Position numbers and translations under genes: made by a program. Below are positions 43,646-56,153 of a DNA stretch of 64,000 nucleotides, piece by piece; within the stretch, counting starts at the first letter, position 1; each line of letters starts with the position of its first letter. The DNA is from Aurelia coerulea (Eukaryota > Cnidaria > Scyphozoa > Semaeostomeae > Ulmaridae). The stretch lies in NCBI GenBank assembly GCA_039566865.1, contig CM076959.1, positions 15,049,501 to 15,113,500 on the forward strand, written 5' to 3'. The notes under the pieces were generated by a model that saw nothing but the letters and a program-made list of their open reading frames with translations, ran no database searches and had not been told where the DNA came from.

Positions 43646-44279
43646 TTTGCTGTTGTCTAAAGTTTCTTACGAACCCCCGTTTATGATAAAAATGATCTTG
43701 GCGCCATTACAGGATAAGGATTAAAACTGTCATTGATCCCTGTCACTTCTTGACATTCCACAGCTGTGTTCACGCGAGCCTAGCATAGATCCAATTTTGT
43801 TTCAGTTGAAATCTGAAGGAATTCCAGCATATTTTCAAGAAAATATGCGCAAAATGAACTGAAGAGATCGTGAGGAACACATTGGTGTAATTTTTTTTCA
43901 AAACCGACCAATAGTTTGGCTATTCCATGTCGACCATTCCATTCCATTCCATCACTCCATGTTTTACAGATTTTTTCCCTACAACTCACATCATTAAACG
44001 ACTTAACTGATGTCTGCCCACACAGTCTGTTATCATGCTTGTTGTTTCAGTCGATATTTAAGGGAATTTCATGAGACTTTCAAGAAAACATATGTAAAAT
44101 AAACTAAGAAGATCTTGAGGAACACATTGGTGTAATTTTTTCTCCAAAGCGACCAGTAGTTTGGCTATTCCATATCTACCATTCCATCTATACCATTCCA
44201 TTCCATCATTCCATTCCATCATTCCATTCCATCATTCCATTCCATCATTCCACACTCCATGTTTTACAGATAGCCAAGC
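43328..44279. repeat. Right arm of large inverted repeat
   Basis: Reverse complement of 40618-41520, ending in the CCATTCCATCATT minisatellite (44185-44260). Arms of about 0.9 kb enclose a 1.8 kb spacer. Confidence 0.85.
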
Positions 44280-44300
44280 AATGACAAACTGATGTAAATA

Positions 44301-44833
44301 AATGAGGCAATCCATTTCTCGCATCTCGCCAATGAAAAGGAAACATTCTGCAAATTTTCAATGGATACAAACGTCCCTTTCTCTCATATATATCCTCTTA
44401 GAATCAATCAAAATATGTGCTTGTCTTTGCAAATAAATTAATTACTATTTACAGGAAGTAATGACTATTTGGCCAACTGTATCCATATAGTTGCTATTAC
44501 TTGACCCATTTTGACGAAAGATCCTTTTTTAAGGTCCATTGATACCAATAAGTTGGTTTGGAAAAAAATAATTACTATTTGTCCGAAACTTTCTTACAGT
44601 TTGAATTGTAAGGAAGAATAAGAATAGAAAGGCGTAGAAGTTTGCTCCAAATGTGGAACCAACTGTACAGGGCCAACTCATTCCATGGCAGGCAATTATT
44701 TTCCATTTATTCAGTTATTTGCTTGACTGTTAATAAAAATGAGCACTTGAGAAACACCATTTCATAAAGTGTTTCTCATCTGAAGAAGAAGGACAACAAC
44801 ATATAACAACAACAACATACTTGTCACAACTTG
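44301..44833 (+). promoter_or_regulatory. Promoter region and 5' untranslated exon of gene B
   Basis: Duplicate of 26436-26959. TATA-like TTAATAAAAAT is at 44730-44740, followed by TGTTTCTCATCTGAAGAAGA and donor cttg|gtgagtat. The first intron runs to 47625. Confidence 0.6.
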
Positions 44834-46811
44834 GTGAGTATCTATCAACTTTTAAGTTCAGCATGGTACCTGAGGTAATTCGCTAGATTGACAGAATTTT
44901 CGAAGCTTTATCTAATAACATTAATACTTTACAAAATTAACTGTCTATTTAAAAAGTAGTCAACAGTGATTTTGGCTAGATGATTTGCTTTCTAACTCAT
45001 GGCATACCGGGTGTCCCAAAAAAACGCAACAGATTCAAAACATTCTGACGGAATCTGTTTCAAAATTAATAATCAAATTATTATTTTTATCTGAATCTGC
45101 AATGATTAGATTAAATTTTGATATATTTTTCAGAATTTTTGGTGACTTGACTGAAGAGTTAAAAATCAACAAACTTCAAATTTGCTGTCAGGTCAAAACC
45201 AGAGCTACAAGCATTAGTGTAAATTATACCGTAAAGTTAAAAGAATGGCAATATCTTAAACTTTACATTAATACATTAACAAGCACACAGCTTCATTAAG
45301 AAGCTGTAGCAAAGGGATCTCTTACAGATTCATGAGTTATCCATTCTTGAAGGAGCTTTCAGTGTTTATTTATAATTGAAAGTATAAATCTAATAATGGC
45401 CTAGTCATTTAGAAAAAGCAAGCAACCATCATTTACACTTAAGAAGCATGGCAGAGTTTAGATAGAAATCTTTATGAAAGTGTCTATTAAAAGTTTGATT
45501 AAATCGCGTGTTGGGTGTTTGTCAGCAATTCGTTGCAACTACAGGGATTGTCATGTTTTACAATTTGACATTATGATTCATCATTGTTAATGTAGCAGCT
45601 CTGGTTTTGACCTGGGCAGTGGCGGCTGGCAGCGGTACTAGTGGTACTAGTCTAGTACCACTTTATTTTGAAAGCTTGAAATATATTTTAATGGTCTTAT
45701 TTTCTAATATTTCAAAAATAAAACAAATTGAATTGACCAAGAAAACAAAAAGAAGGAAGAGCGGTAGAGCACACTAAAGCCAATATCTCAACATCTGACC
45801 TCCCTCGTTTTAATCCTTGTTGAATGAGCAGTATTGAATGAGGCCTTTATGTACTCCACGGTACCAGACATCGTTCATCCAGTACTGCAGAAAGTAATCC
45901 TATTGTGGTTTGTGACTTGTTATGACGTAAAACTCTTTGTGTATCCACAAGTCCAACAATAGTAAATTCGTTCGCAGTACTAGATTCCTCTTTCTGGTAA
46001 TGCTGAATGGCCGCCAAAATAACACATCCAAACAAGATTACGAAATCGACCCCGCAGTCTTTTCAGCAGTATCAAATCACAATGGTCAAACTTTGCTGGT
46101 TTATTGAATGATACTGAGGTATTCAAAAGTACGTTAAAAAGCTTTTAGGCCTGTTTTCTATTTAGCTGTCTAGGATTCTGCAGAAAATGAATCGTGTCGC
46201 AGGAGTTGGCTACCATTTTTCCTGGATGCGTGGCCAAGATGTAGATTCTTCTTTTAAACTTTATTAACTGAAGGGAACAGCAACAATTGGCAGCTGTTTT
46301 CCTGCTCCCATACATTTCTGGTGCAAATGGAACCATTCAAATTGTTCTATAAGTAGAAATGCGATTTTGTGCACACCACAAATTGAACTATAAACCTCCG
46401 AGAAACCCACGTTACTAGAATTTCATTTCTGGTACTTCCATCAACTGCGGTTAGCAAGTGTTGGACTGGGTGCCGCAAGTGATTAACTTATCAAATGTAT
46501 TGCTCACGTGCCTCTTAAGTGGCCGCAGCCAATAATCGACATGACTCACTGCATTTCGGTGCAGCGGTCATAGCCTAGCAATGCAGCCAGCATCGTTTGG
46601 AAAGATTTTCAAAAAATGAATTCATTAGAAGTAAGTAGCATGGTTTGCAAAAAGATGTATACTATAATGTACAGATCAATAGCGTTTTGCAGTTTCATCA
46701 ATAAATTTTATGCTTTCCCTGCTACGTTTTACTTAAAAATCCCCCTACACAACTTTCTCAAAAATCTATTGGGGAAATCATTTAGCTTGCAATTTAGAGA
46801 CAATCCATGAC

Positions 46812-47253
46812 TTAAAGACCCTGTGCTAACCAGCAGTCTTTGCAGGCATTCTTTGCAAGATAGATAAACAACCTTGTGCAAGATGACACGTGCAAGGTAT
46901 GCAAGTTGGAATGGCTCCTTTGAAATTGGAGAAAGGGAAATATCAAATTTTGGACTCTACAGCATTGTCTATGTAACAGCGCCATTCAGTTGGAAACTTT
47001 ATCAGAGATTTGTTTTGTTATCAGGAAGAACAGCATTTAATTGTGCATGCAACTGACAGGAAACTCGGCATTGAAAATATTCAATATGTGGAATTGGCAT
47101 TCTTAAATTAGCTCACAAGCTGACGAGACTTTCTTTTGTTCTTTTGGGGACTAGGAATTTTCGCAATGATCTGTGGGATTTTAAGGGTCTCTGAAAATGC
47201 ATTGTGGGATAGCTGATGACCACAAAGACCCATGGTTAGCACAGGGTCTTTAA
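46812..47253. mobile_element. TTAA-flanked MITE (AAGACCC ends)
   Basis: TTAA-AGACCCTGTGCTAACCA is mirrored by TGGTTAGCACAGGGTCT-TTAA. Lies in intron 1 of gene B. Confidence 0.8.
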
Positions 47254-47636
47254 AAGTTTCAAAACAACCCTTTGAACAAGTCACTAACTAACCTCACGAC
47301 ATAAGGACCCTCTAGTTACGGTCATCTTATTGAGTTGAATTGTTGTTGTTGTTGTCGCTCCACTGTTGCTGTCGCTCTCTGTTGACCGAAGCACCATCAT
47401 CAAGTCAAAGAGCACAGGGAAACGAGAGACTCCAAGTAATAAGTCTAATCACTAACTACTGAGCTACTGAAAAATTCAAGGATCTTGGGCACCATCGTGA
47501 ACCATCAGACAAGGATCGCAGCAATTTTTAGCTTCAACTGTATAGCTAACCAGATTCATGGCATGGCAGCGTTAATGATGAAGGTATTCAATGCTGGTTT
47601 ATTAATCAGAACAATTTTCTTGTAGGAAATTCCAAT

Positions 47637-50600
47637 ATGAAGACCGCTTGCCTCTTTCTCACTCTCTTGGTCACTACACTGGTAAGTGATACACCATTTT
47701 CAACTACACACGTTAAAGGTCATTATTCATGTATTGCATCCAAGAATTTAAACTTCTTCCTTCACTGTAAAAGTACGGACTTTGAATGGCATTTAACTAT
47801 CAATAAAAATGACAACATTGGCACAATTTTATATTATTTGTCTGTATCAAATTGCTTTTAAAAATCTCGAATGGTTCTAAGAGCCTAGATGAATTGTCAG
47901 ATTATTCGAGTTACAACAATTTGAGAGCAAGTCGCAAGATGAACCTCCTTAAAACCACCTCTGGTCGAGTTCTTTCATATTCTATTATTTCATTATATAG
48001 GTCTTATTCATCGACCTAATTTCTAAGAAAATGGAAAAAAAATCATCGAAACAGACTTCCTGTCATTTGAAAATTAAACTGAAGAAAATATGAATTAATC
48101 TGAAACCTCTAAAACCAAACTTATACCAACCAGACATGAAGCAGGGCGCATGGGGTTCCCTTGAGAGTATAAGTGACAGATGGGTTCGGCCCATAGTTTT
48201 TCTTTTTTACCATGAAAATAAATGATCGCCTTTGAGAACTAAGCCGAAGCATGCGCTAACAATGCAGCATGAACTAAGCTGAAGCATGCACTAACTATGC
48301 AGCATGAACTACAGTAAATCCCCGCATATAAGAACCTACTTTTTTGAGAGCCAGGCTGAAGGTTCCTATTTCAAAGGTACCAAGACCAATTTCAAGGTAT
48401 CAAGGCTCTTATTTGAAGAGTGCCTTGCGTAGGCTGTTCTAGAATCTTCACAAAAGATGCCTAGCCCTTTCATTTGTTTTGGTAAAGTAATTATGTGCCC
48501 AATACCAAATTCTAAGCTTACAAACAGCAGGGGAGGAGATTCAAACTTTAACAGCCAACTAGAACAAAAATGAACTTGATAACGACACTGAAAAAATGAT
48601 TCTTGCTACGCCTGCAACAAGAACATATTTTTCATCAAATTGAAACAGGTTCTTAATTATAAGGTGTATAATTTAAGAAAAACAGCCTCTAGGTTCTTAT
48701 TTTTGTAGGTTCTTATATGCAGGGATTTACTTTATGCTGAAGCATGCATGAGTCATCACTGAAAAGGAAAAATGTTAGGAAAATTTGTTTGCGATTGTAT
48801 GCGTTTTTAAGGTTTCTTAAAGGCGCATTCACTAGAAAATCCCTAATAATTTCAGAACGGAGTAGCCAATTTTTTAATGTAAACTTGAATGAATTTGAAT
48901 TTAAACATGTCCAACATTAAATAATATATTTTCCAAGATGATTGCTTCGACATATAGGGAGATAATATCGTTATTTCATTGAATTTATCTTGCATTTGTT
49001 GAGATTTTCTGCGAGAAGTTTCAAAAACCTTCAAAAAATCGTCAGCAAACTTTCCTGCAACCTTTAACTTGTTTTATTTCAGGTCACAGAGCTGCAAGGA
49101 AAGAAGTTCTTTGTCGGTAAGTTCTTCGATGGTTATTTCTTCATATATCTTCGTAATCAAATAAAAAATAATAACATGCACAGCATAGGCTCCAAATCAT
49201 TAAAAATGTTGGTGTAAGGGCCTGATTACATGGGCGAGTTGACCCGTTTGCAGCTCGGATCTAGCTCAGCTCTGGCTCGCCAGTGATCGTGATTACATGG
49301 GAGGGTTGACCCGCCTGTAGCTCGGCTCTGGCCCTGAGTCAACCCGGCTAAAACCAAAGCGAGGCTTTATTTGATGATTCACAGTCAAAGCGCATGCGTG
49401 TACAGCGAGTCAACACGGCGTTGACTCGGTTGTTGCGATTACATGGGAAAGGCCAGCTCGCCTGGCCGGGTTGACCCGCTTTCGAAAAACGAGCCAACCT
49501 GGCAAAGCGGTTTGGCTCGCTTCATGTAATCGCAAATTGTCTTCATGAAGGATTTGACCGAAGGATTGGGGCAACTAGCCTGTGTTCCAGATCAACACGG
49601 GCTATGGGACAACTCAATGAGCCGGAAACGAGCTACAACGGGTCAACTCGCCCATGTAATCAGGCCCTAAGATTCTATGATCTTCTTCTTTGTTTGAAAT
49701 GAATGGCTTCAAAGAAATTTTAGTTATTTCGCTATAATTCTGCCGTCGGACCTTTCTGAAATCTTCAATGTATTATGAATCAAATGTTTTTTTTCTCGGA
49801 AAATTAAAACCTTCATAATTTCTAAATTTTCTGGCAAAATATGAAATAATTCATGAAAAACCTATAGTTTATGAATGTCTACAATACTGCATCAAGGAAA
49901 AATCTGTCGCTGTTTTTCTCGTTTACGACTTAGAGTTTAGACATTTGATGACGTTGAATCCTCGAATGCATTGAAATATAAGATACGCTGTAATTTCGAA
50001 AATATTCCAGTTTTCTGAAGAGTCAGACGGTAGAATTATAGATCAATAGGGCTAATCAGGTGCTATAGAATCGTCGAGCTTTCTAAGGGCTACCAAATCT
50101 CTTGCTTGTCACTACGTATTAATGGCATTTTTTGTTAGTTTCGTTGGGTGTCCTGGTGTCTAGAAAAATGAACAGATTTGTTTGGGTTCAAGGGATGGGA
50201 ATTTAGCATTAATCAATGGCTAATCAGTTTTGAAATATGATATTGACGCTTTGAGTGCAGACAAACAAGGGCAGATTTTGTAATACAATAGCATGAGTTG
50301 CTTTTGTTGACACTTCAATTCAAAGCGATTAGCGATTGCAGACAAAGGAAATTCTCTCAACCAGCAATTCAAAACAAACAAAGCCGCAAACGTTTCTTTG
50401 AAACCCAGGTAGCTAGCTCGCTCGTTGTGCATTCCAGAAACTGTTTTTAAGGGCAAACATGAGCATAGATCGAAAGAAGAAGGATGCATCTACATATCTC
50501 CCGCGGGCATTTTATTTGTTTGGTTCAAAAGCCGTTTAGGAGGCGATTCAATTCTCTTATTTTTTTGGGTGTTATCAAAGCATTTACTGCTCAGCTTCTG

Positions 50601-52618
50601 GACTAAAGAAATAAAATGCCCGCAGCAGATGTGTAGATATATCCTTCTTTTTTCGATCTATGCTCATGCTTGTTCTTAAAAATAATTTCTGGAATGCACA
50701 GCGAGCGAGCTAGCCACCTGGGTTTCAGAGAAAATTTTGCGGCCTTGTTTGTTTTGAATTACTGGTTGATAGAATTTTCTTTGCCTGTGATCGCTAATCG
50801 CTTTGAATTGAGGTGTCAACAAAAGCAACTCGTGCTATTGTATTACAAAATCTGCCCTTGTTGTGCAGACATACATTAAATGGTTTTCAAATCACTAAAT
50901 GGTGATGCACCGCCCTGTAATAGTAAAGTAATAGGAAATTTGTGATGTAAGGTGTAGAGGGCATTTGATTATGTCATGTTCTTTGCCTTAAACTCAACAA
51001 TAATTAGATTTGAGTTATGTCTTTCGTCTCTCTATATTTTAATGATGTAACATGAGCTAAATATTCACAAGAGTAAATTAAACAACATCTCGTGTACTGC
51101 AGAATTTTAATATCAACCTTAGCACTCCAATGTCGAGGACATCATGCTGTTCAAAGACGTTTTTTTTTTTCATTCAGATGAGACAGTCTCTGGGATTGGC
51201 TGAAAAATGCAATAAAAGGAGCACTCACTTTGAAAACAATGCGCAAATTTTCCTTGGTTTTCGACGAAACTGACATGTCGCTAATCATGTATTTGCCCTC
51301 TTGGGAGAATGGAATCCCCCTAAATAGGTTATTGGTACCAGGAGGAAGACTTGTTCACCCTCCCAAGAGGATAGCACTTGCTAAAGCATGCAGAAGTCAT
51401 TGCTGTAAGGCAAAACTGTTTGGGAAATATTTTCGAGATTTTGGGAACGTTTTGAAGGTTTCTTGAAGAGGCTTTCTCGAGAAAATCCCTCATAATTTCA
51501 GAACGGAGTGGCCCATTTCAGTCTGGTAAATTCTGAAATGATTTGAACATGTCTACCATTGAAGTAATACAAACATTGTCATTTCTATGTTTACCATTAA
51601 ACTATATATTTGCCGATATCATCGTCTTGGTATCCAGGGAGCCATGACCTTTCAAACGGGGATTATTTCTATTGATTCACCCGATAGTTGTACACTTATT
51701 GCATGACCCCATGTGAATCAGTTTTACTTTAAGAGGGGGACTGGCACACCAAAAATAAAAATGAAATATTCATCTTGAAAGTTTACTTCGCCTCCAACAT
51801 CCAAAGCAGAGGTGTAGCTTTTTGGCCTTAGCAAATTCCTAAAGCAAATCAACATTTAAAAATCAAATAAAAATAAGGTGGAAAACATCTAGTGAACAGA
51901 ATATAATATGATCTATTTTTGTTCAAATTCTATCAAGGATATTTCTTAATTCATTTGCCGCGCTTCAAAAAGTCGCTTAGGCCTGAAACAAAATCTTTTC
52001 AAGAACTAAGGAAGACCTGCAAGATAATTCGAAAATTAATTGAGAATAGACCCTCATAATTGGGTGATCATTTGAATATTTCTTCCGTTAATTTCTCCCG
52101 TTCCATCTGAATACTGCTTCCAATGGGCGGAGAATACATCTATGGTTTACAACAGGATTTCTTTCCCCCTGGAAACCATAACGAATATTCAAGGACTTTT
52201 CCGTCTAAAGAAAGCAAAATGCAACAGAAAACAAAGTTGGTATGCTCCTATCACTTTTACTGTGAAACGGCCCTGCTGGCAAAGTCTCCTCTTCAATCTG
52301 ATATTTAAAGTGAATATTCTTTTTCAATCAGGCCCAGCAAGCAGAAGCAAAAGAGCAGCATTCTCGTCCTTTTCATTCTGTGACATGAGCGACGCATCCA
52401 GCTTTTTCAGGTGTCCAAGGCTAGGTGGTGCATCAACGAACCGCAGAAATTTTAGTTTATCATGTAAATTTCTACAACATGGATCTTCAAGTATCTATCA
52501 AATTCGTTGCAGTGATATGGGAAGCCACTTTTACTGCAACACAAGAAATGTACTTGATGATATTCTGTGCTGCGGGATTACGTGCAACCAACCACTGAGT
52601 GGGGCAATGATAGGCTAA
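47637..52618 (+). CDS. Secreted Cys-rich peptide precursor without BRICHOS (gene B, paralogue of A)
   Basis: Coding exons: 47637-47681, 49083-49116 and 52332-52618; 121 residues. The signal peptide is MKTACLFLTLLVTTL. An 11-codon microexon (VTELQGKKFFV) leads into a short propeptide ending RSKR (31-34), a furin-type site. The mature peptide (35-121) has 8 Cys at 43, 54, 71, 86, 95, 106, 107 and 111. Spacing is almost identical to gene A: C-x10-C-x16-C-x14-C-x8-C-x10-CC-x3-C. Shared text includes SDAS and CC..TC.QPL. The three BRICHOS exons of A (433 bases, phase 0 to 1) are replaced by the 34-base microexon with the same phases, so the frame survived. An AATAAA is at 52859-52864. It lies about 18 kb downstream of A in the same orientation, with the promoter block duplicated. 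Confidence 0.85.
48311..48733. mobile_element. MITE with ACAGTAAATCCCCGC ends
   Basis: ACAGTAAATCCCCGCATATA and GGTTCTTATATGCAGGGATT type ends form 28-bp inverted repeats. Noncoding. In an intron of gene B. Confidence 0.8.
48780..48990. repeat. Dispersed repeat related to 51400-51680 and 59572-60200
   Basis: Shares CTAGAAAATCCCTAATAATT then TCAGAACGGAGTAGCCAATT with the other two sites. The 78-codon frame at 51230 lies in such a copy and is not a gene. Confidence 0.55.
49217..49669. mobile_element. MITE with 31-bp perfect inverted ends
   Basis: GGGCCTGATTACATGGGCGA at the left is mirrored at the right end. The interior is rich in GAGTYGACCCG/CGGGTYAACTC repeats. In intron 3 of gene B. Confidence 0.85.
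50260..50865. repeat. Inverted pair of the SINE-like repeat
   Basis: 50260-50415 and 50690-50865 are opposite copies of the repeat described at 6110-6680. Together they form a long potential hairpin. Confidence 0.6.
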
Positions 52619-55038
52619 TCAAGGCTAACCTTGGTACAGTGATACACTTCCATTAAAAGATGAAGCTCATTGAGTGTTGATAATTGTATTGTAGTAGAAT
52701 TCAGGGATGCAGGACATCTCTTTTAGCATGATTCATTTACAATGATCAATTTACAGCATGGATGATTTCTTTGGTGGTTCGTTCTGTTCCCTTCCCGCCT
52801 TTAAAATAGTCCTCTTGTTGCTAATGGTGCAATTGTGTAAAGATAAACAAGTAAATGAAATAAATATAAAATGTACTATTTTTTCCAACTATTTCATTCT
52901 CCCATGATAATACCAAGTTTACCTGGTTTTTTCCGAGGCTAAAATTCTGATGGGGCTTCGTTAAAGATTTCAGCAATTTGCTAGACTCCCATGCAAGGTC
53001 TTGCGAAGAAAATATTTTTTAAATAATGGACCAAGTATCTGGACTTTTGGCTGCACGGAAAACTTAGTTCATAACGATCGGGCGGTCACAAGCAACGTTA
53101 CAGTCTGACAAAGACCCACATTTTTTCACTCAGTGGGCCAGATTGCGATTATCTTGAAAAAATAATTCGAGGCATAAAATGGTACAGGATGCCACAAAAA
53201 TTGGAAACTTAAGCAGAAAAATGTCTTTAAGACTCAATTTATTTACTTGGTTATGTGCATGGGTATCGGAAAAAATTTCTACATCCATATTTGAAACAAA
53301 CAAAGTCAATGCATCGAATAACATCTGATATGTGAGGATTATATATGAAGCAGGAATGATTGGCTGTGAATTTATAGACTGAAAATGATTCCCAAAAATG
53401 ACGGGTCTTGAAATAGACTGGCCATAAAAAATGAACAGAAATTGATATTGGTTTTAAACTTATTCAGGGGTAACATGCTACCTTTAAACCTCAATTTTGC
53501 CGTAAAAATAAGTAAATATGCAAAAGAGATGTTTGGCGTTTGCAAGCAAGATTATGAACGTGTCTATAGCACGCAAATTGTAACAGCATGAAACTAGAGT
53601 TCTTTGAACAAAAGCAACATTATGGAACAGAAGTTTGTGCTCAATTAAATGCAGTCAATTGCACTTACCGTAATAGGCTTTATTAAGCCAACGTGGGGCT
53701 TTTCTAATTTTACAAACTTTTAGTTCTTTTACACCATATTTTGCTGTTTTAAACATACAATTTTACGAGTTAAATACATAAATTCGACACAGTTTTATCT
53801 CAAACCATGTCAAAATTAACATGCAACTTATTTTAGCTCAATAAATGGAAAGTCTTTGGTAACCACTGGAATTTCATATAAGTGGGGGGGAGCTTGATAG
53901 AGCTTTTAGGGTAAAATCACTGCCTGTGAACGTTGCGAACCAGGTGACCAGGTAAACCAGTGACCAGCCCTGTGACCAGGTAGAATGAAATAAAAACACT
54001 CTGACATGAATTGAATTGAGCACAATGTTTGGAGTGTTGCCGGTTATCAAGCTTGATGATTAACCAGTTATTATTTGGCTTGATAACAGGCTATGCTGGA
54101 AACATTCATGCATAATTAAGTTCATATCAAAGTATTATGTTTTGCATTAAACGCCACAAATTTTGTATGGTTAATTTGCTTTTCAATTTTTGAAAAAGGC
54201 TTTAGCTCCCCTCCCCCTTTTAATTATTGAACAATGTAATAAAAACATAAAAATAAAAATATACATGTTTAACTATGAAAGTGAACATTTTCAATTTTAA
54301 CCTCCCTTCTCCCTGATTGTTCTAGCCCCCAGATTTTATCAAACCATTTCCAACCCATTGATTATTCTCACTTCTCCGTTTATTCAGTACTTAAGAGTAC
54401 CTGTGTCATTTCTGCAGCATTGCATGGCTTCTGATGACTTGCAGAATCTTGAACAGCTATATATAACCTTTCCAATTTTAAGCCTTCTTTGCAATTGAAT
54501 GCTAAGGCGTACCAGTTTTAAATTGGTACTTCTTGGCCCCAGTCCCATCACTTGTGTGTACCACAACACACACAAAACATTCAAATTAGGCAGAAATCAA
54601 TTAAACTTCCCTTCATCTAACGTTATAATTTGTTAAATAACCTGCACTGAGGTTAGAAGACTCTCAGGTACCTTGAACATTTTGAGCAGTCATGTTCCCG
54701 AGAAAACAAGATGAAAAACTTGGAGTACTTACATACTGCATGTGCCCATTAGTTGCATCTTTGAATTTCTCATATCACTGGTGGTGCAATTGAAAATTCA
54801 TTGGAAGGCATGTCTTGAAACCTTCTCCTTTTATACCAATATCAAAATTTTTCTAGCATGTAGCATACCAACACTTGCCTATAATGCTAAAAGAAATGAA
54901 AATAGAAAATTAAAAATTACTGAATATTCCAGCATTCAATTGAGCCATCTTAGCAAGCTGGAGAAGCTAGTCAGTGCCAAAACATATCTTATTGGTAGAT
55001 GATTACATCACACATGGTGCCAGTGAATGTTGATCATT
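52619..55038. other. Intergenic, nothing coding recognised
   Basis: AT-rich. 53680-53870 resembles 41880-42060 (TAAATTCGACA..TTATCA..AAAATTAACMTGCA). No exon candidates with domain support. Confidence 0.4.
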
Positions 55039-55342
55039 CCTGTACAAAAATACAAGGCTAAACTTGGCCTTGTAAAGGCCAACTTTTAACCTTGTAGAGG
55101 GGATTATGACCTTGTTATGACCTCGTACTAACCTTGGAAGAAAATCAAAAGGCTATCAGTAAGATTCCAAGCTGCAACGAGTCCAACACAAGGTTTCCAC
55201 AGGGCTTCTACAAGGCTAATTAGCATTTTTCAAACCATTTACAAGGTTACAGCAAGGCTATTCCAGGCTATAAAAAGGTTACAAGGCCATAACTACAAGG
55301 CTTGCAAATGGCTATTGCATGGCCTTATATTTTCGTACAGGT
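55039..55342. mobile_element. MITE built from AAGGCTA subrepeats
   Basis: CCTGTACAAAAATACAAGGC and the inverse of ATATTTTCGTACAGG form the ends. The interior has many short TACAAGGCTA/GGCCTTGTA units in both directions. Confidence 0.7.
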
Positions 55343-55910
55343 TAGAGTCTGAAAGACTCTCTGCTGATTTGACTGGAACCAATGATAAGAAATGGGGTTT
55401 CCATTTAATTTGCACTTAGTTTGCAGCAAATTTGCACTAAGTCTACACACAGTATTTTTAGTATAAAAGAGCTGGAAAACTGTTTGCAAGAGTTTGAATT
55501 TTGAATCGGTTTGTTTGAAGCTTCCTATAAACATGCAACTTTGCACAAACTCCATAAAAACTTGGACAATCCAAAAGAGCAATATTGCATATGCAAACTG
55601 ATTGCAAAGTTTGCACACATTGCTTTTTTACTAACTGAATCCTTAAGTCAAGGTAGCCCGTTTAAATGCTTGCAAAAGATAGTCAGGACCAAACACATCT
55701 TACAAGTACAGGATTGCAGTCAGGGAATTTTCACTATGATCTTTGGAGTCTTAAAGAATCTGATGAGCATTGAGGAATCCCAAGGGCTCATGTTCACATG
55801 CCCAGTGTAGATTTATTCTATTTGCATAATATGCAAAGTAGCGTGACCCAGCGTGACCATTGAGAACAAGAGAATTAACAATAACAACAATGCAAATGCA
55901 CTTGTGAGCC

Positions 55911-56153
55911 TCAATATTGCCAGGTTGGAAAACATGCGTGATTTGGCCTACGCGTAGTAGCGAGTGAAATAAATTTGAAGGTGGGAGCTGCGAGTGGACT
56001 TTAAAAAGAGTTAAAAAGCTGCGAGAGAAGCAAAATTAACAATAAATTGTTTGTTCTCGCATGCGAGGATTGGTTATTGTAGCTGCGAGCAGCGAGTTTG
56101 ACAGAGTTTCATAGCTGTGAGTGAAAGCAAGTTTTCCAACCTGGCAATATTGA
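55911..56153. mobile_element. Short MITE
   Basis: TCAATATTGCCAGGTTGGAA with inverted TTCCAACCTGGCAATATTGA. The interior has GCTGCGAG repeats. Confidence 0.8.

Noticed and set aside
45000..45299. 104-codon plus-strand frame at a CCGGGTGTCCC motif
   Set aside because: Begins inside a mariner-type MITE end; amino-acid composition looks random.
51230..51466. 78-codon frame in an intron of gene B
   Set aside because: Lies in a repeat related to 48780-48990 and 59572-60201; not conserved as a frame there.
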